This document shows, piece by piece, positions 1 to 6,589 of a stretch of 14,672 bases of DNA. The position numbers and the translations under genes are program-made. The stretch comes from an uncultured Eubacteriales bacterium (GTDB lineage: Bacteria; Bacillota; Clostridia; Oscillospirales; CAG-272), in the NCBI GenBank assembly GCA_900547565.1, contig URHI01000037.1, positions 1 through 14,672 of the forward strand. Reading direction: 5' to 3'. Within the stretch, counting starts at the first letter, position 1. The number at the start of each line of letters is the position of its first letter. The notes under the pieces are model-generated. The model did no database searches, was not told the origin of the DNA, and worked only from the letters and a program-made list of their open reading frames with translations.

Positions 1-4
1 AAGC

Positions 5-37
5 GCGGACGCCGGCAGAAGGATCGCCGGCGTCCGC
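5..37. terminator. GC-rich perfect hairpin at window edge
   Basis: A 12-bp perfect inverted repeat (5-16 with 26-37) encloses a 9-nt loop. It sits just upstream of the promoter of the first gene and could end a transcript entering from the left. No T-run follows on the plus strand, so a standard intrinsic terminator is not proven; it may only be a stable hairpin. Confidence 0.4.
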
Positions 38-67
38 CTGAAAGGCCAGGAACCGGCAAAGGCCGGA

Positions 68-96
68 TTGCAAAAACGGGGATATTATGGTAAACT
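68..96 (+). promoter_or_regulatory. Sigma-A-like promoter of the DUF3298-type lipoprotein gene
   Basis: TTGCAA at 68-73 and TAAACT at 91-96 are separated by exactly 17 bp. A strong Shine-Dalgarno (AAAGGAG, 110-116) follows, ahead of the GTG start at 127. Read by eye only. Confidence 0.55.
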
Positions 97-126
97 GAGC
101 TTGTAATAGAAAGGAGTTGATTACCG

Positions 127-933
127 GTGAAAAAAATCGGTGTTCTTTTATTGTGCGCCTTGCTGGCGGCTTCCGTTATGACGGCCTGCCAAAACGGAGG
201 AAAAGACGGGAATTCGTCCCAGACTTCCTCCGCTGCCTCCAGCGCCCAGACCTCCAGCGCCCCGGCCTCCTCAGCGGAGGAAACTTCCAGCCAAGCCGCC
301 TCCTCCCAGGAAACCAGCCCTTCCTCTGAACCGGACAAGGTGTATGAAAGCGGAGCGGATTATACCCTGGAAATTACCGAAATGGAGCCTGCCGGGATTG
401 ACGGAGTCAGCGTATCGATGACGGTTCCGGTGATGGGCGGCGCGGCTGCGCAAAAATACGGCGTCAGCGGGGAGATCACCCGGCAGGTCAATGGAACGGT
501 TCAGGAGGTTATCGCGGATTCCGGTTATCACTCCGGCACGCTGACTCTGGAAAGCGAAGCCCCGTACTACTCCGAAAAGCTGCTCAGCATCGTGATGACT
601 GTGGACTACACCGCCGAAGGGATGGCCTATCCGGTCCACACGGTGAAAACGGTGAACTTTCTTTTGGGCGAAAGCGGGTTTTCCGACTTTGCCAGCGCCA
701 TTGAGGATAACGACGCCTTCCGTGAGGCGCTGACAGCGAACAACGGTTCCGATGTGGATGACGAAACCTTGTTGTCCGGTATCAGCGAGGCCAGCGTTTA
801 CTTTACGGAAACCGGCGTGGGAATCGCCGTGCCGGTACCCCATGCCGTTGGAGACGTGGTCCGGATCGTGATCCCCTACAGCCAGACCGAGGGCTTCCGC
901 ACCGACGATCCGGCGTGGAACAGCTTCCAATAA
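127..933 (+). CDS. Lipoprotein with RsiV/PdaC-like DUF3298 domain
   Basis: Predicted secreted lipoprotein of 268 aa, starting at GTG behind a good AAAGGAG site. Residues 1-20 form a signal peptide and the lipid-modified Cys is C21 (VMTAC lipobox). Residues 29-68 are a Ser/Ala/Thr/Gln-rich linker, typical of Clostridia lipoproteins. From about residue 73 the fold resembles the DUF4163/DUF3298 pair found in the anti-sigma factor RsiV and the deacetylase PdaC: a tract around 150-180 (LSIVMTVDYT, then a VHTVKTVNF segment) and a C-terminal block of DUF3298 type at 223-256 (VYFTETGVGIAVPV, VRIVIPYS). No polysaccharide deacetylase domain and no cytoplasmic anti-sigma segment are present, so it is probably a stand-alone envelope binding or sensor protein. 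Its DNA is clearly more GC-rich than the rest of the window. Lipoprotein status is firm; the domain call is from pattern memory. Confidence 0.72.
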   Translation: MKKIGVLLLCALLAASVMTACQNGGKDGNSSQTSSAASSAQTSSAPASSAEETSSQAASSQETSPSSEPDKVYESGADYTLEITEMEPAGIDGVSVSMTVPVMGGAAAQKYGVSGEITRQVNGTVQEVIADSGYHSGTLTLESEAPYYSEKLLSIVMTVDYTAEGMAYPVHTVKTVNFLLGESGFSDFASAIEDNDAFREALTANNGSDVDDETLLSGISEASVYFTETGVGIAVPVPHAVGDVVRIVIPYSQTEGFRTDDPAWNSFQ

Positions 934-945
934 CCAAAAATTTTC

Positions 946-1017
946 AGCGGGGCCGCCGGAGCGGTTTCGGCGGTTCTGAACGGTTGTCTCCGCCGCGGGC
1001 GGAGGCAAGGCCCCGCT
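946..1017. other. GC-rich branched inverted repeat
   Basis: A 9-bp outer stem (AGCGGGGCC 946-954 with GGCCCCGCT 1009-1017) encloses smaller hairpins: CCGCCG/CGGCGG around 953-973, which competes with the outer stem, and CTCCGCC/GGCGGAG at 988-994/998-1004. It lies directly after the first gene. On the plus strand no T-run follows; on the minus strand the structure runs into a T-rich stretch (revcomp of 935-944). It may end transcription of the lipoprotein gene, or be a repeat copy or structured RNA. This and the next two entries account for most of the 544-base gap between genes; 1018-1160 holds nothing else I recognise. Confidence 0.4.
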
Positions 1018-1163
1018 CTGAAGCGGAAAAGTAAATGGCGTTGGTTTTTCCCGGCACAGCCCGGTTTTCCATCAAATCCACAGGGTATGGCGATGGAAAA
1101 TGAGGGTGAGCAAATTGCACAAATTTCAAAGAGAAAATTCTTGCAAATATACAGAAAAAAAGC

Positions 1164-1195
1164 TTGCAACTTCCGGTGAAAAATGGTATTATAAT
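1164..1195 (+). promoter_or_regulatory. Promoter upstream of the leader RNA and ssb
   Basis: TTGCAA at 1164-1169 is followed after 17 bp by TATTAT at 1187-1192; an overlapping TATAAT at 1190-1195 would need a 20-bp spacer. Transcription would begin near 1199, about 280 nt before the ssb start codon, giving an unusually long leader. Confidence 0.6.
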
Positions 1196-1198
1196 TGA

Positions 1199-1396
1199 GC
1201 GTGACTGCGATAGATATGCGATGAAGCGGGAGGTTGCGGCGGTTTCCGCCGGTTTTTCCGTGGAGTATGTCCGATTTTAAACCGGGCGACAGAAATATTT
1301 TGAGAAAGTGAAAGTGCGGCTTGCCTTGCTTTCATGGTACTCAGACGCTTTTTGACCGAACCCGGATTAGACTCGTAAGAGTCCAGTCCGGTTTTT
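1199..1396 (+). ncRNA. Structured ~200-nt leader or small RNA ending in an intrinsic terminator
   Basis: Between the promoter at 1164-1195 and a T5 run at 1392-1396 lies a compact non-coding stretch. Visible elements are a 6-bp CGGCGG/CCGCCG hairpin with TTT loop (1237-1251) followed by T5, a TGAAAG/CTTTCA stem (1309-1314/1329-1334), and the terminator hairpin. Blocks such as GCGGGAGGTTGC, CGTGGAGTATGTCCGA and CCGGGCGACAGAAA recall, from memory only, ribosomal protein operon leaders in Firmicutes (S10/rpsJ type). An S6:S18-binding leader is an alternative because rpsR is downstream. A free-standing small RNA also fits, because promoter and terminator bracket it. I cannot assign an Rfam family. 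Confidence 0.5.
1362..1396 (+). terminator. Intrinsic terminator or attenuator upstream of ssb
   Basis: A 13-bp stem (1362-1374 with 1379-1391, one G-T wobble and one A-C mismatch) carries a GTAA (GNRA) tetraloop and is followed by T5. It lies between the only visible upstream promoter and ssb-rpsR, so it either attenuates that operon or ends an independent short transcript. Confidence 0.7.
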
Positions 1397-1477
1397 CAAT
1401 GCAGGTCGAGGAAACACCCGGATGGGTTGTCGAAAATAGAAGCGTCGCCCGCCAACTATTTTAAGGAGGCGTTGTTC

Positions 1478-1933
1478 ATGGCAAACTTCAATTTCAATAA
1501 GGTTATCCTTGGCGGAAGACTCACTGCCGACCCCGAACTGAAGCAGACACAAAGCGGTATCCCGGTTGTATCCTTCAGCATTGCGGTTAACCGTAGATAC
1601 CAGTCGAAGGACGCACCTCAACAGACCGATTTCTTCAACATTACCGCATGGCGCAACACTGCCGAGTTTGTTTCCAAATATTTTCGCAAAGGCTCTTCAA
1701 TCTGCGTGACAGGTTCCATTCAAAACCGGACATGGACCGATCAGCAGGGGCAAAAACGCTACGCAACCGACATAGTTGCCGATGAGGTTATGTTTGTTGA
1801 CAGCCGCCAGGAAAATTCCGGTGCCGCTGCTCAGTATACTCCCGATGCATACAACACCCCGTCCTTCTCCACACCGGCAGCCTCTGCCCCCAAGTTTGAA
1901 GAAGTCAAGACGGATGACGATCTGCCTTTCTGA
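1478..1933 (+). CDS. ssb: Single-stranded DNA-binding protein SSB
   Basis: SSB coats single-stranded DNA during replication, repair and recombination and recruits partners through its C-terminal tip. The start at ATG 1478 is set by AAGGAGG at 1463-1469; an in-frame TTG at 1427 would add 17 unrelated residues. The 151-aa product has the OB-fold core at residues ~4-105 (NKVILGGRLTADPELK, TDFFNITAWRNTAEFV, GSIQNRTW), a short Gln/Ser/Pro-rich linker, and the classic acidic tip TDDDLPF at the very end. rpsR follows after 36 bp. In most Bacillota the order is rpsF-ssb-rpsR; here no S6 gene precedes ssb. No frame in the ~170 bases upstream encodes an S6-like tail. Confidence 0.97.
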   Translation: MANFNFNKVILGGRLTADPELKQTQSGIPVVSFSIAVNRRYQSKDAPQQTDFFNITAWRNTAEFVSKYFRKGSSICVTGSIQNRTWTDQQGQKRYATDIVADEVMFVDSRQENSGAAAQYTPDAYNTPSFSTPAASAPKFEEVKTDDDLPF

Positions 1934-1969
1934 GCGGATCAATTAAATTGAAAGGATTGGATTTTTATA

Positions 1970-2224
1970 ATGGATAAGCAGGAAACCCCTCGCGTTCAAC
2001 GCACTAACACTCTCCGCAAGAGAAAAAAGGTCTGCGTATTTTGTGCAGATAAAATCGACTACATCGACTACAAAGAAGTCGGCAAGCTGAGAAAATTTGT
2101 CAGCGAGCGCGGCAAGATTCTTCCCAGACGTATTTCCGGAACTTGTGCAAAGCATCAGAGAGAGCTTAATACGGCTATTAAGCGCGCTCGTCAGGCTGCA
2201 CTTCTTCCCTACGTTTCCGACTGA
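1970..2224 (+). CDS. rpsR: 30S ribosomal protein S18 (zinc-binding form)
   Basis: S18 sits on the 30S platform paired with S6. The 84-aa length is normal. The core is a good match to the family, with CVFCADKIDYIDYKEV near residues 22-37, FVSERGKILPRR at 43-54 and KRARQAALLPYVS at the C-terminus. It is the Cys-containing (C+) version, with CVFC plus a later C-x2-H (CAKH), whereas B. subtilis S18 lacks this set; it probably binds zinc. It is cotranscribed with ssb, with GAAAGGA upstream of the ATG, and closed by two hairpins downstream. The S6 partner gene is not in its usual place. Confidence 0.98.
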   Translation: MDKQETPRVQRTNTLRKRKKVCVFCADKIDYIDYKEVGKLRKFVSERGKILPRRISGTCAKHQRELNTAIKRARQAALLPYVSD

Positions 2225-2234
2225 TTCAAAAAGC

Positions 2235-2271
2235 TACCCCCGGCACATTCCTGTAACGTGTGCCGGGGGTA
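2235..2271 (+). terminator. Hairpin after rpsR
   Basis: A perfect 13-bp stem (TACCCCCGGCACA, 2235-2247, with 2259-2271) has an 11-nt loop and begins 10 nt after the rpsR stop. The tail (TAAATTTGT) is only moderately T-rich. Together with the next hairpin it ends the ssb-rpsR transcript. Confidence 0.8.
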
Positions 2272-2283
2272 TAAATTTGTCAT

Positions 2284-2319
2284 AAAAAGCGGAGTGGCAG
2301 CTTTGCCGCTCCGCTTTTT
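2284..2319. terminator. Bidirectional terminator between rpsR and the convergent lipoprotein gene
   Basis: A 16-bp stem (2284-2299 with 2304-2319, one G-T pair) has a GCTT loop, begins with A5 and ends with T5, so it can act on both strands. It separates plus-strand rpsR from the minus-strand lipoprotein ending at 2339. Confidence 0.88.
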
Positions 2320-2338
2320 ATTGTAGCCCGAATTATGT

Positions 2339-2647
2339 TTATTGTTTGACAAACGCCTTACCGTCGATATAAATAGTATTGCCGTCCTTTGAGAAGGAAT
2401 GTTCCTGACGATCATCGGCAATTGTGATGTAAATTTTATCGCCATCTATTTCATACGTAGCGGTAAAAGGAACATCTATAATTGAAATCACAACTTTGTC
2501 GCTGAACAGGCTGAATTTATATGAGGTATATATAGACGAATCCTCACTGGTATATGTTCCGGAGATGCGGTTGCACGATGTAAGGCAACAAGCCAATATA
2601 ATTAATGCCGCGACAAGAGCGGTTCCCTTAACAATATACTTTTTCAT
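2339..2647 (-). CDS. Small lipoprotein of unknown function (first of a tandem pair)
   Basis: A 102-aa lipoprotein. The ATG at 2647 follows GGGAG; an 11-residue upstream extension has no ribosome binding site. The N-terminus MKKYIVKG leads into a hydrophobic segment and a lipobox (CCLTSC). The mature part begins with NRISGTY and then alternates short hydrophobic and polar strands (KVVISIIDVPFTATYEI, DKIYITIADD), suggesting a small lipocalin-like or DUF5640-like beta barrel. It resembles the neighbouring lipoprotein in length and in the SGTY motif just after the lipidated Cys, so the two are probably old duplicates. It has its own strong promoter and lies downstream of lnt on the same strand. 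No specific function can be assigned. Confidence 0.75.
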   Translation of the reverse strand: MKKYIVKGTALVAALIILACCLTSCNRISGTYTSEDSSIYTSYKFSLFSDKVVISIIDVPFTATYEIDGDKIYITIADDRQEHSFSKDGNTIYIDGKAFVKQ

Positions 2648-2686
2648 CAAGGCTCTCCCAAATACAAATATTAATAGCACTTTATT

Positions 2687-2715
2687 AGTATATCACACAT
2701 TTCATGTTTTGTCAA
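2687..2715 (-). promoter_or_regulatory. Sigma-A promoter of the first small lipoprotein
   Basis: On the minus strand TTGACA (2710-2715) and TATACT (2687-2692) are 17 bp apart, a near-consensus match, about 40 bp upstream of the start codon. Confidence 0.85.
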
Positions 2716-2729
2716 TCATTTTTGAACAT

Positions 2730-2753
2730 AAAAATGGGGTGCCTAAGCACCCC
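2730..2753 (-). terminator. Terminator of the second small lipoprotein gene
   Basis: A 7-bp GGGGTGC/GCACCCC stem (2736-2742/2747-2753) has a 4-nt loop. On the minus strand it is followed by ATTTTTAT, a clear intrinsic terminator 9 nt past the stop codon at 2763. Confidence 0.82.
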
Positions 2754-2762
2754 GGGAAATTA

Positions 2763-3095
2763 TTACTTCTTTGTGTACTTGATTTCGCCGATCTTCACAT
2801 AATCGTCGCCCTGCTCAAATGTCATTGTGCCATTGTAGGACTTAGCTTCACTGTCTTCAAATGTGAAGGTGATCTCGTCGCCGGAGATTTTGTACTTACC
2901 TTCGAAGGTTGTAACAGTACCGAGAAGCGTGACCTTGATAGCAACCTTATTCCCGCCCTTGAATGTGTATGACATGCTCTGGCCGAGCACTGTCGCCTCA
3001 TATGTTCCGGAAGGGCCGCCGCAGGAAGCCAAGAGAGCTACCAGCATAATGGTTACCAACGCAAGTGCAGACAGTCTGATAATGTTTTTGCTCAT
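2763..3095 (-). CDS. Small lipoprotein of unknown function (second of a tandem pair)
   Basis: A 110-aa lipoprotein whose ATG at 3095 follows a strong AAGGAGG. The signal peptide at 1-24 ends in the lipobox LLASC, making C25 the lipidated residue; GGPSGTY follows. The rest is strand-rich and Gly/Thr/Lys-rich (MSYTFKGGNKVAIKV, TTFEGKYKISGDEITFTF), like the small beta-barrel lipoproteins common in gut Clostridia (DUF5640/lipocalin-like). It shares architecture and the SGTY motif with the lipoprotein downstream but is clearly diverged. It has its own consensus promoter and terminator, so it forms an independent single-gene unit. Function unknown. Confidence 0.78.
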   Translation of the reverse strand: MSKNIIRLSALALVTIMLVALLASCGGPSGTYEATVLGQSMSYTFKGGNKVAIKVTLLGTVTTFEGKYKISGDEITFTFEDSEAKSYNGTMTFEQGDDYVKIGEIKYTKK

Positions 3096-3138
3096 TTTTT
3101 TCCTCCTTACAAAGATTACAGTTTGTACTGCAAGGTTA

Positions 3139-3167
3139 ATTATATCACAACAGCTTCATATTGTCAA
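3139..3167 (-). promoter_or_regulatory. Consensus sigma-A promoter of the second small lipoprotein
   Basis: On the minus strand a perfect TTGACA (3162-3167), a 17-bp spacer and a perfect TATAAT (3139-3144), about 44 bp upstream of the ATG. This predicts strong expression. Confidence 0.9.
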
Positions 3168-3204
3168 CAAAGTGCGGGCAGTTTATTCACGAATTAAACT
3201 ATTT

Positions 3205-4800
3205 TTAAACAATTATTTTTTTATTAAGATTGGCAACACCCAAAGCCAAAATAAATATAATTATCAGATATATCCACACATTCCCGATTGCCGTGTACAA
3301 CGTGATACCCGAATAAATATCCGCATCACATACAATAATTCCCTGCACATTGTCATCCAGGCAATCGATCACAGTGCCGTCCGGCCCTATAACGGATGAT
3401 ATCCCCGTATTTGCCGCTCTGATAACAGTTCTTCCGCTTTCAATAGCACGTAGCTGGTCATGTGAGTTGTGCATGCGCAGAGCCGCCGAATCTCCGAACC
3501 ACGAATCGTTTGTGGACAACACGATAAGCTGTGCGCCGTCAAGTACACTGCGGCGTGTCAGCTGCTCGTATATGGAATCAAAACATATCAGCGAGCCTAT
3601 ACTCACATCATCTACCTGTATCAATCCCGAATCGGCACCGGGTACAAGGTCATTTTCAAGCATGGCCACTTCGGCCAGCGGAGGTATAAGCGTCATTATT
3701 ACGAGGCGCATCGGAAGATATTCACCGAAAGGCACAAGGTGACGCTTACTGTATATTTCATCCGATATTGTGCCGTCTCGTCGGAAAAGCACCAGCGAGT
3801 TCTGATCCCTGCCTTCTGTATCATTTGTAAACAAACCAACCAGCAGGTCGGCGTTGCAACTTACTGCCAGATTACAGATACGCTGTATACGTGTGGGGTT
3901 GCCCTCAAGAGTTATCGGCAATGCCGTTTCCGGCCAGACTATCAGTTTTGCTCCCTGCTCTGCCGCTGCAATACACAGATCGGAATACTCATCTATAATG
4001 TCTTCCACGCTCATGTTCCACTTATCAGAGGATGAAATATTGCCTTGAAGCACCGCCACGCGCATTGTTTTAGAGCTGTCCTGCACCGAGTAGCCCAATG
4101 TAACACCTATTCCAAGCAACAGCTCAAGTACAACAAGTCCACCTGCGCATAAAGCGCAAATTTTCAAGTGGGGAGGTCTTACTATTGCCAATGCCAGCAA
4201 CATCCCTACGCTGACGATCATAAATGTAACAAAATATGAACCGAACAACGACGCTGAACGCACCATTATCGGTATATTTACCTGGCCTAGTGCAAGACGC
4301 CCCCACGGAACCCCGAACCAGAAAAATGTCTGCCCCCATTCCATCAGCGCCCATAGACCGCCAACCAAAAACGGCATAACAAACGGCCAGCGGTGAGCAG
4401 CACGGCCACGTCCAAACCACACAACGATCGGAAAGATAAGCGCTCCGGAGACAGCCTGAAGCAGTGACAGTCCCAGCCAGCCCGCAAGCACAACGACCAT
4501 GGCCGATCCGTGACTCATTCCCGTAAACTCCATGGGATACAGTTCAAAAAACCAGTGGAAAACAGTCAGGTAATAACACATGAAAAAGTACAGTCCCAAC
4601 AGATATGCGCGCCAAGGCCGTATTTTTTCGTCTGCAAGACGCATGATAACAAGCCCGGCCGGTATCAGTGTGATCCACTCAATAAAGCCGATCTGTGGGA
4701 ACATCAGCGTCAGGCCCGTCAGCACAGCACCGACCGCCAGCAAAACCAACCTCGTGAGCGTCGGATGCCTGTCTGCTATCTGAAGTCCTTTATAAACCAT
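3205..4800 (-). CDS. lnt: Apolipoprotein N-acyltransferase
   Basis: Lnt transfers an acyl chain from phospholipid to the N-terminal Cys of diacylated lipoproteins. The product is 531 aa (E. coli Lnt is 512). Residues ~17-240 contain several hydrophobic membrane segments and the family motif GVPWGRLALGQ (163-173). Residues ~247-495 form the nitrilase-type catalytic domain. The Glu-Lys-Cys triad is visible: E291 in IVWPETALPI, K352 in YSKRHLVPFGEY and C406 in SLICFDSIYE. NDSWFGDS and the HDQLRAIESGR segment also match the family. A final transmembrane segment lies at ~503-522. The start overlaps the upstream pseudouridine synthase gene by 25 bp, implying translational coupling. Lnt is classical in Gram-negatives and Actinobacteria; low-GC Gram-positives more often use Lit or Lns. 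Two small lipoprotein genes lie immediately downstream. Confidence 0.93.
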   Translation of the reverse strand: MVYKGLQIADRHPTLTRLVLLAVGAVLTGLTLMFPQIGFIEWITLIPAGLVIMRLADEKIRPWRAYLLGLYFFMCYYLTVFHWFFELYPMEFTGMSHGSAMVVVLAGWLGLSLLQAVSGALIFPIVVWFGRGRAAHRWPFVMPFLVGGLWALMEWGQTFFWFGVPWGRLALGQVNIPIMVRSASLFGSYFVTFMIVSVGMLLALAIVRPPHLKICALCAGGLVVLELLLGIGVTLGYSVQDSSKTMRVAVLQGNISSSDKWNMSVEDIIDEYSDLCIAAAEQGAKLIVWPETALPITLEGNPTRIQRICNLAVSCNADLLVGLFTNDTEGRDQNSLVLFRRDGTISDEIYSKRHLVPFGEYLPMRLVIMTLIPPLAEVAMLENDLVPGADSGLIQVDDVSIGSLICFDSIYEQLTRRSVLDGAQLIVLSTNDSWFGDSAALRMHNSHDQLRAIESGRTVIRAANTGISSVIGPDGTVIDCLDDNVQGIIVCDADIYSGITLYTAIGNVWIYLIIIFILALGVANLNKKIIV

Positions 4801-5738
4801 ACTTCATCTTCTCCCAAACAGAATTCTTTGCCGCTAAGATAGCTCAGAATGTCGTCACCTGTGAAGTCGAAGCGAACTCTCCACGCGTAAAGCGCCTGAT
4901 ATTTATAGCCCTCTGCACGATCCTCACGATTATTAGCATATTTGCCTTCTCCCATGAGTGGATATCCGGCGTGCGCCATTTGAGCACGAATCTGATGTGT
5001 GCGACCGGTGATCAGCTGTATCTCAAGCAGCGAACGATCGGAGGCTGTGCGCAAAACACGATATTTTGTAACAGCCTCCTTGTATCCCGGCTTTTTTGTA
5101 TCTGATACGGTCACTTTATTGCCGGCGCTGTCCTTAAGCAGCCAGTTGTGAAGTGTTCCGGAACTTTCGTTAGGTATACCGTGAACAGCGCAGACATAAT
5201 ACTTTGCAACCTGACCGTGCTTGATCTTTTCGTTCATGGCGCGCAATGCCTCTGCATTTTTCGCCGCAATGACTATTCCTCCGGTGTTGCGGTCAATGCG
5301 GTTGCACATTGCCGGCGCAAATGACTGCTCATTTTCCGGTTCATATTCACCGCGCTGATACAGATATGCCTTAAGGTGCATAACCAGCGTGTTGTCCTCG
5401 CCGCGGGCATCCTCGTGAACCAGCACACCGGGGCGTTTATTGAGCAGCATAATGTTGCTGTCCTCATACACAATATTGAGCTTAGGTGTGATAGAGGCCA
5501 TTGTACCAGCGGTGTTGTCCCGTTCCGGAGAGCCGAAAAATTCATCCTTTATGAACAGCTGAATTTCGTCCCCTTGCGTCAGCACGTCATTTGGCTGGCA
5601 CCTCTTGCGGTTCAGCTTGATCTTCTTTGTACGTATAAATTTGTACATCAACGACGCCGGAAGCCCACGCACGGCCTTGGACAGAAATTTGTCCAGCCGC
5701 TGCCCTGCGTCGTTGCGGTTAACAGTCAGTATTCGCAT
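4776..5738 (-). CDS. RluA-family pseudouridine synthase
   Basis: It isomerises uridine to pseudouridine in rRNA or tRNA. The 320-aa product has an N-terminal S4 RNA-binding domain (about 12-65; AGQRLDKFLSK) and an RluA-type catalytic domain (~87-290). The catalytic Asp is D149 in CNRIDRNTGG, a variant of the HRLDRxTSG motif. Further conserved blocks are LLNKRPGVLVHE (98-109), AKYYVCAVHG (178-187) and ITGRTHQIRAQMAHAGYPLM (243-262), with the family's GRTHQIR site. The S4 domain suggests an RluC/RluD-like enzyme acting on 23S rRNA, but the exact uridine cannot be read. It lies in one operon, downstream of upp and overlapping lnt by 25 bp. Confidence 0.93.
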   Translation of the reverse strand: MRILTVNRNDAGQRLDKFLSKAVRGLPASLMYKFIRTKKIKLNRKRCQPNDVLTQGDEIQLFIKDEFFGSPERDNTAGTMASITPKLNIVYEDSNIMLLNKRPGVLVHEDARGEDNTLVMHLKAYLYQRGEYEPENEQSFAPAMCNRIDRNTGGIVIAAKNAEALRAMNEKIKHGQVAKYYVCAVHGIPNESSGTLHNWLLKDSAGNKVTVSDTKKPGYKEAVTKYRVLRTASDRSLLEIQLITGRTHQIRAQMAHAGYPLMGEGKYANNREDRAEGYKYQALYAWRVRFDFTGDDILSYLSGKEFCLGEDEVWFIKDFR

Positions 5739-5759
5739 ATATTTCTCCGCAGATACAAG

Positions 5760-5787
5760 TAATGGAGGACAGCACTGCCCTCCATTA
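5760..5787 (-). terminator. Weak hairpin between upp and the pseudouridine synthase gene
   Basis: A 9-bp TAATGGAGG/CCTCCATTA stem lies in the 71-bp gap after upp. The minus-strand tail is not T-rich, so it is at most a partial terminator or RNA-processing site; read-through into the downstream genes is likely because no separate promoter is obvious there. Confidence 0.4.
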
Positions 5788-5809
5788 TCGTTTCTTGAAA
5801 TGATTTCAA

Positions 5810-6439
5810 TTATTTAGTGCCGAAAATACGGTCGCCGGCGTCGCCGAGTCCGGGAACGATGTAGGCATGCTCGTTAAGATGATCGTCGAGCGCAGCCGAG
5901 AAAATATCAACATCGGGGTGATCAGCCTGCAGCTTTGCCACACCCTCCGGAGCGGCGACCAGACACATCATACGAATGTGTGTGCAGCCACGCTTTTTGA
6001 GCATTGTAAGCGCATCGGAGGCGGAACCGCCGGTTGCAAGCATGGGATCGACCAGAATAACGATACGATCCTCGATATCAAATGGTAGCTTGCAGTAATA
6101 CTCTACCGGGTTATGAGTATCGGGGTCACGATAAAGACCAATATGTCCGACCTTTGCTACGGGAACAAGGCTCAACAGCCCGTCGACCATGCCAAGTCCG
6201 GCTCTGAGGATAGGCACTATGGCGAGCTTTTTACCTGAGATCATTTTTGCCTTCATTTTGGTAATGGGTGTTTCTATTGTAACCTCCTCAAGCGGCAGGT
6301 CGCGGGTAATCTCATAGCCCATAAGCATTGCAATTTCACCCAACAGCTCGCGGAAATCCTTTGAGCCTGTCTTCTTATTTCTCATAATAGACAGCTTGTG
6401 CGTGATAAGAGGATGATCAATCAAATGGAACTGGCTCAT
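5810..6439 (-). CDS. upp: Uracil phosphoribosyltransferase
   Basis: Upp salvages uracil: uracil + PRPP gives UMP + PPi. ATG 6439 (MSQFHLIDHPL) follows AAAGGAG; a longer reading from 6484 lacks a site. The 209-aa length is exactly typical. Diagnostic motifs are PILRAGLGMVDG, the PRPP-binding loop DPMLATGGSASDAL, GHIGLYRDP and the C-terminal VPGLGDAGDRIFGTK that recognises uracil. It has its own consensus promoter and heads the minus-strand operon with the pseudouridine synthase and lnt. It is divergent from mtaB. Confidence 0.98.
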   Translation of the reverse strand: MSQFHLIDHPLITHKLSIMRNKKTGSKDFRELLGEIAMLMGYEITRDLPLEEVTIETPITKMKAKMISGKKLAIVPILRAGLGMVDGLLSLVPVAKVGHIGLYRDPDTHNPVEYYCKLPFDIEDRIVILVDPMLATGGSASDALTMLKKRGCTHIRMMCLVAAPEGVAKLQADHPDVDIFSAALDDHLNEHAYIVPGLGDAGDRIFGTK

Positions 6440-6510
6440 AGTTGCTTCTCCTTTGGTTATTAAATTTTTCACACGGATTCTCAAAAGCGGCAGATATCCA
6501 TGCCGAAATT

Positions 6511-6539
6511 ATTATACTCTATCATCGCCGATTTTTCAA
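6511..6539 (-). promoter_or_regulatory. Promoter of the upp operon
   Basis: On the minus strand TTGAAA (6534-6539), a 17-bp spacer and TATAAT (6511-6516), about 70 bp from the upp start. It shares the intergenic region with the divergent mtaB promoter. Confidence 0.85.
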
Positions 6540-6589
6540 GAGAAATTTGCAAATTATTTGCCGGATTTCAAAGATTTCTGATTATGTTA

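Noticed and set aside
271..1008. Long minus-strand open frame opposite the first lipoprotein
   Set aside because: It is antisense to a convincing lipoprotein gene with promoter, ribosome binding site and signal peptide, and the GC-rich composition lengthens shadow frames. It has no recognizable domain or start site.
1399..1464. 21-codon frame ending in TAAGGAGG just before ssb
   Set aside because: It would look like a translationally coupled upstream gene tail or a remnant of rpsF, but it has no ribosome binding site, no S6-like residues, and starts beside a terminator T-run.
2496..2972. 158-codon plus-strand frame across both small lipoproteins
   Set aside because: It runs antisense through two genes, their promoter and a terminator, and resembles no protein.
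3469..4035. 188-codon plus-strand frame opposite lnt
   Set aside because: Antisense to a gene with intact catalytic residues; no start site or domain.
5760..5787. Full transcription stop between upp and the downstream genes
   Set aside because: The hairpin has no T-run on the minus strand and no new promoter is visible, so I kept the genes as one operon with at most partial termination.
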